Shown one piece after another: positions 57,355 through 64,000 of a stretch of DNA of 64,000 nt. Every line of letters starts with the position of its first letter. Position 1 is the stretch's first letter. Under the pieces are notes generated by a model. That model had not been told where the DNA came from, did no database searches, and was given only the letters and a program-made list of their open reading frames with translations. Source of the stretch: Armatimonadota bacterium (GTDB lineage: Bacteria; Armatimonadota; Fimbriimonadia; Fimbriimonadales; Fimbriimonadaceae); the NCBI GenBank assembly GCA_016125185.1, contig WGMG01000006.1, positions 1,674,001 to 1,738,000 of the forward strand. The letters are read 5' to 3'. The position numbers were made by a program, and so were the translations under genes.

Positions 57355-57876
57355 CTACGCCGAATCGGAGCCCTTCGCGTGGGTTCGCACGGCATCCATG
57401 ATCGCTTCCTGCTCTTCATCAGTGAGCGGGTGCCCAGTCTTACCGTTCGAAAGGTGCTTGCCGTAGACCTTGTTGTCGACTCGGCCAACAATACTCGTAA
57501 GGATTGCGCCGTCGCCATTGTCGTCATAGACGGCCAAAGTGAACGACTGGTTTCCTCCGATGTCAGGAAAAGCATCATATTTCGTCAGGCCAACGTGTCG
57601 CTTGGACTTCTGTAGCTTCCGCTCAAGTGTCGTAATCCGCTCCTCCAACTGCTCGGTCTTGTTGCGAAGCTCCTGCCTTTCTCTCATGTGATCCAAGAGC
57701 ATCTGTTCGACGTTCTGAGACGAGTTCGCATTCAATAAATCAGAAAATTTACGCCGTGTCCTATTCAGAACCAGCCAAAAATTGACAAGAATAATGGTTA
57801 TCACCCCCACCACGACCAGCAAAAATAGCAGGAGCCATCCGGCCAGGTGGGATAATGAAGTAGCTATATCGGCCAT
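57355..57876 (-). CDS. DUF4446 family membrane protein
   Basis: A 173-residue protein with one N-terminal membrane helix (about 12-38, LLLFLLVVVGVITIILVNFW), a long coiled coil (45-95, QNVEQMLLDHMRERQELRNKTEQLEERITTLERKL) and the DUF4446 core (KYDAFPDIGGNQSFTLAVYDDNGDGAILTSI...NGKTGHPLTDEEQEAI). Function unknown. The ATG at 57876 is the family start; the frame is open further up but runs into the divergent lepB promoter region. Confidence 0.88.
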   Translation of the reverse strand: MADIATSLSHLAGWLLLFLLVVVGVITIILVNFWLVLNRTRRKFSDLLNANSSQNVEQMLLDHMRERQELRNKTEQLEERITTLERKLQKSKRHVGLTKYDAFPDIGGNQSFTLAVYDDNGDGAILTSIVGRVDNKVYGKHLSNGKTGHPLTDEEQEAIMDAVRTHAKGSDSA

Positions 57877-57917
57877 GGAATGTTCGTTAAAAGTATAAGA
57901 GTATAGCGGAGTGGGGA

Positions 57918-58382
57918 ATGGAAGCAGTCGTTGAAAGTCAGAATCCGCCAAAGCCAAAGACCAAGGTTCGGGGCTTTACAATTTTCCTGATCGTCGTCCT
58001 CATGGTATCGATCGTCTTCTTCACCAGCTTCAAAACAGCCGAAGTTCGAGGCGAATCGATGCTTCCGACTCTGCAAAACGGACAAAAAGTTCTGACATGC
58101 CATGCCTATTGGCTTGTCGGGCAAATTAAGGTCAACGATATCATCGTCCTGAAGGAAGAAAAGTCGAATGATTACTTCATCAAGCGAGTTCTCGGCCTTC
58201 CGGGAGATGCGATCCCCTGGAGCATGGCCCCGAGGGATTGGCCCCTCGAAAAGGGCAATTATATCGTTCCGCCTGGTCGAATCTACGTGGTTGGCGACAA
58301 CATCAACCACTCGGACGACAGCCGCAAGTTTGGAGCCTTTCTGCAGAGCAACATTCTAGGAAAGGTAATCACTTGGCGGTAA
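57918..58382 (+). CDS. lepB: Signal peptidase I
   Basis: A 154-residue type I signal peptidase with a single N-terminal membrane helix (about 19-38). The catalytic Ser47 lies in RGESMLPTL and Lys89 in FIKRVLGLPGD. Box E is VGDNINHSDDSRKFG. It is short, as in Gram-positive-like enzymes. It would cleave exported proteins, many of which are encoded in this window. GGAGTGGGG is its ribosome site. The Nudix gene overlaps its end. Confidence 0.94.
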   Translation: MEAVVESQNPPKPKTKVRGFTIFLIVVLMVSIVFFTSFKTAEVRGESMLPTLQNGQKVLTCHAYWLVGQIKVNDIIVLKEEKSNDYFIKRVLGLPGDAIPWSMAPRDWPLEKGNYIVPPGRIYVVGDNINHSDDSRKFGAFLQSNILGKVITWR

Positions 58383-58852
58383 AGAAGTTTCCCTGCGGCT
58401 CCTACGGGCGACAGACCCTCCAGTTCTTCGCGGCCCCCTACAAAGCTCCTCTACGAGCCTTCGCCGCCCTCGTCTTTGCCTGGCAAGACGAAAACATTCT
58501 CCTCTGCAACATCGGTGACCGAGGCTGGTGCATCCCCTCCGGCCGTGTCGAGCCGTTCGAATCGTCGATCGAAGCCGTGAAGCGCGAAGCGATGGAAGAA
58601 GGCGGCGCGGAGATCGACAGCGTGCAGTACATCGGATGCTACAAAATCTGCGAAAAGGGCGAGGTCCGCTGGGCCGACGTCTACGTTGCCAACGTCGTGA
58701 GCCTCGGCGAAATCTCTATGCCCGAAGAGTCGCTTGGACGCCAAATCGTCACCATGGACGATCTGCCCAACATCTATTACGATTGGAATGACCTCACCAA
58801 GTGCGTGTTCGAACACGCCTACGAGATCATGCTGAGAGCCAAACAGCTCTAA
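58373..58852 (+). CDS. Nudix hydrolase
   Basis: A 159-residue Nudix protein. The Nudix box is GRVEPFESSIEAVKREAMEEGG, with all key Glu residues. It would hydrolyse a nucleoside diphosphate linked to another group; the substrate is not predictable. I chose the TTG at 58373, which overlaps the lepB stop and has AGGAAAGG (58358-58365) at the right distance. The longer frame inside lepB is not needed. Confidence 0.9.
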   Translation: MAVKKFPCGSYGRQTLQFFAAPYKAPLRAFAALVFAWQDENILLCNIGDRGWCIPSGRVEPFESSIEAVKREAMEEGGAEIDSVQYIGCYKICEKGEVRWADVYVANVVSLGEISMPEESLGRQIVTMDDLPNIYYDWNDLTKCVFEHAYEIMLRAKQL

Positions 58853-59109
58853 AACCCATCGATCGTGAATTTCGGCTTCGCCTTCAGGTGAGCCATGGCA
58901 AACTCATCCGCCTCCTGATGGTGCCCGCTTTGCCGCAAGGCCCGCACGAAAGCCTGCCCGTTCTCCTCTGTGGGATTCTCTTTGTAGGCCACCCGCGCTG
59001 CAAACACATCGTCCTGAGTCGAAGGAATCTGCTCCTCCGTGTTCGGATCCTTCTCCTTAATAAACTCATCGACCTTGCCGAAGTACACGGCCTGCATGAT
59101 GGGATCCAT
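58849..59109 (-). CDS. Small protein of unknown function, 86 aa
   Basis: A soluble, charged, helical protein with no recognised family; typical phrases are FGKVDEFIKEKDPNTEEQIP and ALRQSGHHQEADEFAMAHL. A TAGAAT box ends six bases before the ATG and there is no ribosome site (leaderless type). Its stop overlaps the stop of the Nudix gene by four bases in a convergent way. Confidence 0.65.
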   Translation of the reverse strand: MDPIMQAVYFGKVDEFIKEKDPNTEEQIPSTQDDVFAARVAYKENPTEENGQAFVRALRQSGHHQEADEFAMAHLKAKPKFTIDGF

Positions 59110-59123
59110 GAGGCTATTCTACG

Positions 59124-59573
59124 TCACAGAAGCAGGCGACGGGTAACCGATAGTCGAACGCGCCCGGCAAAAAGCCGCAGATCGTCGTCGTCCCAGGGGC
59201 ACCGAACCTCCCCTTCCAGCAAGCGCTGCCCACCAGCCACTGCACTCTGAAGCAATTCCAGAAAGAGGATTCCGCGGCGGCATGTGGCCAAATCTCCATC
59301 CGCTGGAAACAGCGAAACCAAGAGACCCGGCGCGTCCTGCAAGACGCGGCAGGTTTCGGCCAAAACATCCGGCCGGTGCAGGAAAGCGCCGTCCGCCACA
59401 CGAGCAAGATCGTAGCTGACGAAGGCGACCGTCCGCCGTAGCCGCTCGACGTCCATTTCCCAAATGCTTTCGGCGTCGACGGCACAACTCGTGAGGTCAG
59501 ACAGCCCGTTGCCCTCGGCCCTAAAGTCCGCTCCCCAAAGCTGAATCACTCGATCTCGGTTGGTGGTCACCAT
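59124..59573 (-). CDS. Protein of unknown function, 149 aa
   Basis: A soluble protein, Leu/Arg/Asp-rich, with alternating helix and strand segments (MDVERLRRTVAFVSYDLARVADGAFLHRPDVLAETCRVL, GLLVSLFPADGDLATC). No family is recognised. Of three overlapping leftward frames here, this one has the codon bias of neighbouring genes and the better protein. The ATG at 59573 has only a weak GGCGGTG upstream. It lies just before the 86-residue protein gene in the same direction. Confidence 0.5.
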   Translation of the reverse strand: MVTTNRDRVIQLWGADFRAEGNGLSDLTSCAVDAESIWEMDVERLRRTVAFVSYDLARVADGAFLHRPDVLAETCRVLQDAPGLLVSLFPADGDLATCRRGILFLELLQSAVAGGQRLLEGEVRCPWDDDDLRLFAGRVRLSVTRRLLL

Positions 59574-59609
59574 CACCGCCGCTCGGCGAACGCATCCCGC
59601 CGAACACCT

Positions 59610-60602
59610 TCAATTATGTCGCTTGCAGGTGGCCACGAGCCTTCCGGTCGCACCTTCGTAGACCTTGGCGACCTTTCCATCCCACATCACGGCATAGTCT
59701 TTCCACGGTAGAACGCGATCGGGGTAATGATGGCTCTTGCCCGAAACCGGATCGAACACTTCGGTCTCCAGAAATGCGAGAGATTTTCCATCGATGCCGA
59801 GAGACGAACGATCAAAATAATTCTTGCCGGTGGCGATAGGACGGCTGTAACCATGTTGCTTCCAGACCAGCATTTGCCTACGCGCTGGATCAGCGATCAG
59901 GATCGCTTGATTTCCGATTTGACCGAGTGGAAATTGTCCCTTCGCGATGGGCGCAACCATTTCCCCTAGATTGCCCGAAGGGTCGCATAGGCAGATTCCA
60001 TCTTGCGTCGCCACCAGAACCTTGCCACCAACTGAAAATACGCGCGGCCAGCTTGGAGCAATGGGCTCATTCTGATCGTTCAAGTACCCCAGGTCCCTAA
60101 TGAAACTCGCCTTCAAGGTCGGTTCAAAGGTTATCTTCACCAGAGCCTGAGCAAGAGTCGGCTGGACTGATTCGGTCAGATTCTGAACCGTAAGAATGCC
60201 AAAGGCGTAGGTTGGCTCCACAACCACCTGGCTTAGCCAAGTTCGGTTCGTCAAAAAGCGTAAATCATTAGCCCGCTTATGGCCACCCCATTTTGCGTCG
60301 TCGCGAAGCCACTCTAGTCCGAGTGCATTGAAATCTAACCGCGATATCTCGACTCCATCTTCGTAAAGGGCGAGGTCCAAAAGCTCCCAATTCCTATTGG
60401 GTGCGACACGCTTCAACAAACGCCCCTTGCCCACCGGCCAGCCCAAAAGGTCGCCCTGAGAGTACAACCATTCCCAATTCCCAGCCTCCCTCGGAAGCCG
60501 AAAACGGGTGTTGCCCTCGATCAGCCAAGGATGCCCTTGGATCGTTTCCAGCCGAATCGAGCCGATCGAAAGGGCGTACATGGCCGCCAATGTCGCGATC
60601 AT
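59610..60602 (-). CDS. Secreted beta-rich protein of unknown function, 330 aa
   Basis: The N-terminus looks like a signal (MIATLAAMYALSIGSI). The rest is made of short strands, with phrases such as VFSVGGKVLVATQDGICLCDPSGNLGEMV, AILIADPARRQMLVWKQHGYS and DYAVMWDGKVAKVYEGATGRLVATC. This looks like a beta-propeller with WD/NHL-like blades. No family name fits. The ATG at 60602 gives a signal peptide; a TTG two codons earlier is also open. It is divergent from the beta-lactamase-like gene. Confidence 0.6.
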   Translation of the reverse strand: MIATLAAMYALSIGSIRLETIQGHPWLIEGNTRFRLPREAGNWEWLYSQGDLLGWPVGKGRLLKRVAPNRNWELLDLALYEDGVEISRLDFNALGLEWLRDDAKWGGHKRANDLRFLTNRTWLSQVVVEPTYAFGILTVQNLTESVQPTLAQALVKITFEPTLKASFIRDLGYLNDQNEPIAPSWPRVFSVGGKVLVATQDGICLCDPSGNLGEMVAPIAKGQFPLGQIGNQAILIADPARRQMLVWKQHGYSRPIATGKNYFDRSSLGIDGKSLAFLETEVFDPVSGKSHHYPDRVLPWKDYAVMWDGKVAKVYEGATGRLVATCKRHN

Positions 60603-60654
60603 ATCCAATCAGACGCTCTGCCGCCGCCGAGAGTGCCCGAGTAAACTCGTGCCG

Positions 60655-61770
60655 ATGTCGATTTCGCGGAGAGACCTCATGGCCGGATGCCTGGGTGCCG
60701 GACTCTTTTCCGCCGTCGCCTTTGGCGACGAATCCCTCGACGCCAAAGTCAAAGCCCTTGGCGAGAAGTACTTCGACCTTTACGGTGCGCCGGGCCTCCT
60801 CGTCATCGCCGTCAAAGGTGGCAAACCGGTGACCACGCTCGCGCTCGGCTTTCGCGACATCGTCCAGCCCAACGACATCACTATCAAGGACCGCATCGCC
60901 GTCGGGTCCCTCTCCAAGCCGATCTGCGGCTACGTCGTCAGCCGCCTAGTTCAGGACAAGGTCCTGAGCTGGGAGACTCCTTTCTCCAAACTCGCTGGCG
61001 ACCTTTGCCGAGACCTCCACTCGCCCGCCGCCAACGCCACGCTCGGACAGCTGATGTCCCACACCGCCGGGCTCACCTACAACGTGCCCGGCCAGGACCA
61101 AGTGACGGGTGTTGTGCCAACCGAGGGCCGTGAATATCTTGCCCGTCTGGAACTGAGCGCCACTGGGATCACAGCCCCGGGACAGCGGATGGAATACGCC
61201 GGTGGCGCGAACCTTGCTGTCGTCATGGCCGAGCGCGCCACCGAAAAGTCGTATGAAGAGCTGATCGCGCAGTACATCAACGAAGAACTGAAGCTCCCCT
61301 CTATCCAAATGGGGATGGACATCCTGGACAAAAACGTCGGCTCCACGCCCCGTGGGCATTACATCGACGGCAAGACCCACGAATTCCTCACCTACGGTCG
61401 CTACACCCTGTGGGGCCGTTCCATGCGCTATATGTGCGACGCCACCCTCGCCATCACCGGAGCCGCGAACGAAATCGCTTCCCTACTGGCTGTCGCCGCC
61501 GGGTTCGGTGGCCCCTCTGCCAGCGCGACGTTCGAGTCGGCCAGAAACACGAACAAAGACTTCCCGAAATACACTCTCGGCTCCTGGGCCAAAAACGACA
61601 AGGGTCTCTATCACTTCGGTAGCTCGAACCTGGGCGACTGGTCGTCGGTCTACGCCCTAGATTCATCCAAGACCACCGTCTTCGTCTACATGAACTGCAA
61701 CACGATGGACAACTCGTTCAAAGGCGACGCCTTCGTCAACGAGCTAAATGCCCTGTTCACGAAAGGCTAG
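60655..61770 (+). CDS. Class C beta-lactamase-like serine hydrolase, exported
   Basis: A 371-residue penicillin-binding-fold hydrolase. The N-terminus MSISRRDLMAGCLGAGLFSAVAFG looks like a Tat signal. The active-site motif is Ser85-x-x-Lys88 in GSLSKPICG. Tyr of YAGGANLAV stands for the YxN motif, with Gly in place of Asn, and the HFGSSNLGDW segment is the C-terminal HxG-like motif. Such proteins may be esterases, D-aminopeptidases or cell-wall enzymes; true beta-lactamase activity is unlikely with this YAG variant. A TAAACT box ends seven bases before the ATG. Confidence 0.85.
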   Translation: MSISRRDLMAGCLGAGLFSAVAFGDESLDAKVKALGEKYFDLYGAPGLLVIAVKGGKPVTTLALGFRDIVQPNDITIKDRIAVGSLSKPICGYVVSRLVQDKVLSWETPFSKLAGDLCRDLHSPAANATLGQLMSHTAGLTYNVPGQDQVTGVVPTEGREYLARLELSATGITAPGQRMEYAGGANLAVVMAERATEKSYEELIAQYINEELKLPSIQMGMDILDKNVGSTPRGHYIDGKTHEFLTYGRYTLWGRSMRYMCDATLAITGAANEIASLLAVAAGFGGPSASATFESARNTNKDFPKYTLGSWAKNDKGLYHFGSSNLGDWSSVYALDSSKTTVFVYMNCNTMDNSFKGDAFVNELNALFTKG

Positions 61771-62318
61771 AAACGTTGCCCGACGTGGGTTTCCTGCATT
61801 CCGAAATACGGCCGGAAGGAACCAAGCCATTGGCCTTGCACCTCGGCATCGCCCATCAGCCCCTCACCGCAATTCAGAAACACTGCATGGTGGCACTGGT
61901 ACTCGATCGACCCTTCGCTCGGGGTCATCATCTTCACGAAGTACTTCGGACGATCCAAAAACTCGAATTCCGACTCGTCCGTCACCATCCGATGGTCGCG
62001 GGTAATCGCGTAGCGAGCAATAATCCGGGCATGCTGGACCATGTGCCGAGGCCCCACGTGCTCGGTCTTCTCCGAATGGATTCCGTACGCCAGCCCCCCG
62101 ACGTACATGAACAAGCCGATCAGCGGAATCACCTTCACCACGTTGAAAATATTGTCGATATGAAGTCCACCGATCGCTCCGCCGACGGCAAAGAAATAGA
62201 CCAGCATCCCACCGGGCAAGAATAGGATCAGCCCGGCGAACATCAGCCAGCCAATGATCGTGTCTCGACGCTCCAGACGTCGCTCCTTCGAAAAAGGGTT
62301 CCAATGGTGCATCGGCAT
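61767..62318 (-). CDS. Two-helix membrane protein of unknown function, paralog A
   Basis: A 183-residue protein with two membrane helices (about 18-50 and 60-85 from the chosen start) and a cytoplasmic or periplasmic domain. That domain ends in the conserved block FEFLDRPKYFVKMMTPSEGSIEYQCHHAVFLNCGEGLMGDAEVQGQWLGSFRPY. The next gene upstream carries the same block, so they are tandem duplicates. Two conserved Cys suggest metal binding or a disulfide. The start is uncertain (62318 or 62339); neither has a strong ribosome site. Its stop shares CTAG with the stop of the convergent hydrolase gene. Confidence 0.65.
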   Translation of the reverse strand: MPMHHWNPFSKERRLERRDTIIGWLMFAGLILFLPGGMLVYFFAVGGAIGGLHIDNIFNVVKVIPLIGLFMYVGGLAYGIHSEKTEHVGPRHMVQHARIIARYAITRDHRMVTDESEFEFLDRPKYFVKMMTPSEGSIEYQCHHAVFLNCGEGLMGDAEVQGQWLGSFRPYFGMQETHVGQRF

Positions 62319-62322
62319 GGCG

Positions 62323-62886
62323 CTATACCACCGGCACATGCGGGACTTGATAAGGCCGAAACGCCCCTAGCCACCGCCCTTGAATATCCGCCTCTCCCTT
62401 CAAACCTTCACCGCACATCCAAAACACCTCTTCCACGCACTGATACTCCATTGAGCCCTCGGTCGCGCCCGACAAACGTACATAGTACTTCGGATCGTCC
62501 AGAAATTCGATCTGGCTTTGTTCGGTATACAAAACTCCTGTGCCATCGGTTGCAAATCTTGCAATCACCGTCATATTGGCGAACGTCATCCGCGTGCCTT
62601 TGCCGGGAGATCGGGCATTCACCAAGCCGTAAATAACGCTCATGACTGCGATGATCAGCCCCAGGGCCATCACCAACACGCCCCACGGAATATGCACACC
62701 CTCGCCCATGTCGGTGACAGCACCGGTGTTTGGGTTTCGTGTCGCGGTGGCCGTAAAGACGCTGCTGATCGCCAGCATCCACGTGATGACTCCGCCGCAA
62801 AGGAAAAGGACGACTCCGCCGATGAGCCCTCCTCCGACCGCGAGATGTCTCATCTTCTCGCGGTCTTCAGTGGTTTGGGGCTTCAT
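62323..62886 (-). CDS. Two-helix membrane protein of unknown function, paralog B
   Basis: A 187-residue protein with two membrane helices (about 15-42 and 67-92) and the C-terminal block IEFLDDPKYYVRLSGATEGSMEYQCVEEVFWMCGEGLKGEADIQGRWLGAFRPY. This matches paralog A at about 34 of 58 positions. No known family is recognised. The ribosome site AAGGAG gives confidence in the ATG at 62886. The two genes follow the RNase E/G gene in the same direction. Confidence 0.68.
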   Translation of the reverse strand: MKPQTTEDREKMRHLAVGGGLIGGVVLFLCGGVITWMLAISSVFTATATRNPNTGAVTDMGEGVHIPWGVLVMALGLIIAVMSVIYGLVNARSPGKGTRMTFANMTVIARFATDGTGVLYTEQSQIEFLDDPKYYVRLSGATEGSMEYQCVEEVFWMCGEGLKGEADIQGRWLGAFRPYQVPHVPVV

Positions 62887-62909
62887 GGACCGGCTCCTTG
62901 CTCGAATGC

Positions 62910-64000
62910 TTAAACCAGGCTTCGGTTGACTCCCGCAGTTCCCGGCATGATTAAGTCGGCCACGCCGTAGCTTCGACGTAGGTCGTGAAGCACGACCTTG
63001 GCGCGGTGCCCGATCGTTTCGTAGCCGTTGATGACCTCGACGAAGAAACCTTCGTCGGTCCAGCCAACCGCGCGGGTCGAGCCTTCAAAGGCCGACCGGC
63101 GAACGTTCACTTCCATCACCTGCGACCGGCGATAGATCATCAGTTCCTTGTCGAACTCGTCCAGCGTGCCCGCCGTGATCTCGTACTCTTCGTACTCCAA
63201 ATCAAAGTTCGCACGGATATAGATGCCGCGTCGAATCTCGTGCTCGAGCTCTTCGACGTTCTCGCCGTCCAAGCCGATCAGTGCTTCGATGACCGCCGGG
63301 TGGGCTTCCACCAAGAAGGCATTGCCCGGCTCCAGCATGCGGCGGCGCATATCGCGCTCGATCCACAGCGAAACCGTCTCCTTACTCGGGATGCGTCCCA
63401 CGCCCATGCACATCGGACAGCTTTCCGTGATCTCCTGCGTGACCGACTCGCCGGTGCGCTTTCGCGTCAACTCGACAAGGCCAAGCGACGAAATCTTGCC
63501 AACTCGCGTCCGGGCACGGTCATAGCCAAGGCCCGCCGTAAAGTGGTCGAGAATCTTCTTCTTGTCGCCCGCATCCTCCATGTCGATGAAGTCGCAGACG
63601 ATAATGCCACCCATATCGCGAAGGCGGAGCTGGCGCAGGATTTCGTCCGCCGCCTCCAGGTTCGTCTTCAGGATCGTGTCGCTCAATGCGGTCGAGCCAA
63701 TGTGCTTACCCGTGTTGACATCGATGGCGGTCAGCGCCTCCATCTCGTCGATGACCAGGTAGCCACCCGACTTCAGCGGAACGTGGTGTTGCATCAGCCG
63801 GTCGAGTTCCTTTTCGACTCCGTAGAAGTCGAAAATCGGCTCTTCCCGGTCGTAAAGCTGAATCTTGTTCACCATCGCCGGCGCAACCACCTTAGCGATC
63901 AGGTGTACCTTTTCGTACTCGTCCGGATCGTCGATGACCATCCGTGTGATCTGGTCGCCAAACACCTCGCGAACCGTTCGGAACAGCAGGGTTTGGTCGC
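62910..64000 (-). CDS. rng: Ribonuclease E/G family (partial, N-terminus cut by the window edge)
   Basis: The visible 362 residues are the C-terminal catalytic part of an RNase E/G. The DNase I-like metal site is EALTAIDVNTGKHIG...NLEAADEILRQLRLRDMGGIIVCDFIDM. The Zn-link is CPMCMGVG, followed by the small RNase H-like domain (ERDMRRRML to YEITAGTLDEF). The frame stays open to base 64000 (LLFRTVREVFGDQITRM), so the S1 domain and start lie outside. The unstructured degradosome tail of long RNase E is missing, so an RNase G-like or short form is likely. Confidence 0.93.
   Translation of the reverse strand, partial: DQTLLFRTVREVFGDQITRMVIDDPDEYEKVHLIAKVVAPAMVNKIQLYDREEPIFDFYGVEKELDRLMQHHVPLKSGGYLVIDEMEALTAIDVNTGKHIGSTALSDTILKTNLEAADEILRQLRLRDMGGIIVCDFIDMEDAGDKKKILDHFTAGLGYDRARTRVGKISSLGLVELTRKRTGESVTQEITESCPMCMGVGRIPSKETVSLWIERDMRRRMLEPGNAFLVEAHPAVIEALIGLDGENVEELEHEIRRGIYIRANFDLEYEEYEITAGTLDEFDKELMIYRRSQVMEVNVRRSAFEGSTRAVGWTDEGFFVEVINGYETIGHRAKVVLHDLRRSYGVADLIMPGTAGVNRSLV

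Noticed and set aside
59114-59487. Two further leftward frames overlapping the 149-residue unknown
   Set aside because: Cys/Arg/Ser-rich artefact composition; at most one of the three frames is real and the 59124-59573 frame has the normal codon pattern.

Overview
The window looks like chromosomal DNA from a free-living, flagellated, heterotrophic bacterium with a two-membrane (diderm) envelope. My best guess is the Armatimonadota (Fimbriimonas-like). This is inferred from the mix of genes (PorV-like barrel, dockerin-tailed subtilase, GH78/GH2 enzymes, FliD with an HDOD protein, tandem TatA) and from the many genes that seem to be transcribed without a leader. It is not proven by any marker gene. 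Both ends are cut: a BMP-type lipoprotein gene runs off the left edge and an RNase E/G gene off the right. No phage, insertion sequence, rRNA or CRISPR array was recognised.

Layout. 1-1.9 kb: BMP lipoprotein, an unknown gene and a repeat-rich convergent spacer. 1.9-7.5 kb: a tightly overlapping leftward operon (VKOR-DsbA fusion, MnmA, YtxH, AI-2E exporter, secreted unknown, M28 peptidase). 7.5-13.8 kb: MiaB, then leftward TPR/zinc-ribbon protein, rhodanese, RecG and dNTPase. 13.8-19.4 kb: leftward motility block cheW-cheA-HDOD-fliD. 19.5-27 kb: rightward HAD phosphatase, Ig-like secreted protein, PorV-like barrel, degenerate caspase-fold protein and a large dockerin-tailed subtilase. 27-34.3 kb: PyrF, DinB-like protein, a 0.75 kb hairpin-rich non-coding stretch, class I fumarase, nucleotidyltransferase and DUF4173 protein. 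34.2-36.4 kb leftward: 2-hydroxyacid dehydrogenase, two TatA paralogs and a pseudopilin-like protein. 36.5-45.7 kb: SelA, HD-GYP protein, YefM-YoeB, class III aminotransferase, two tRNA-Ser genes flanking VapBC, an MGMT-like protein and a SufT-IscR-ErpA iron-sulfur cluster. 45.7-48.6 kb: OppD-type ATPase, NarL-type regulator, a structured non-coding spacer and a Tat-type phosphoesterase. 48.6-53.5 kb: divergent GH78 and GH2 glycosidases. 53.6-64 kb: matrixin-like lipoprotein, a protein with a DnaA-domain-I-like N-terminus, a PhnP-like hydrolase, ECF sigma with anti-sigma, signal peptidase with Nudix hydrolase, several unknowns, a class C beta-lactamase-like hydrolase, two tandem paralogous membrane proteins and RNase E/G.

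The most striking window-wide feature is expression style. At least fifteen genes have a TANNNT-type -10 box ending only 6-9 bases before the start codon, and no Shine-Dalgarno sequence. These are probably leaderless mRNAs. Genes inside operons use overlapping GTGA/ATGA junctions or clear AGGA-type ribosome sites instead. Both toxin-antitoxin operons have inverted repeats built around such a -10 box. The most unusual protein module is the PorV-like barrel next to a caspase-fold protein that has lost its catalytic His and Cys, followed by the dockerin-tailed subtilase. The most unusual non-coding parts are the junction-like terminator at 47.5 kb and the hairpin family around 28.5 and 53.5 kb.
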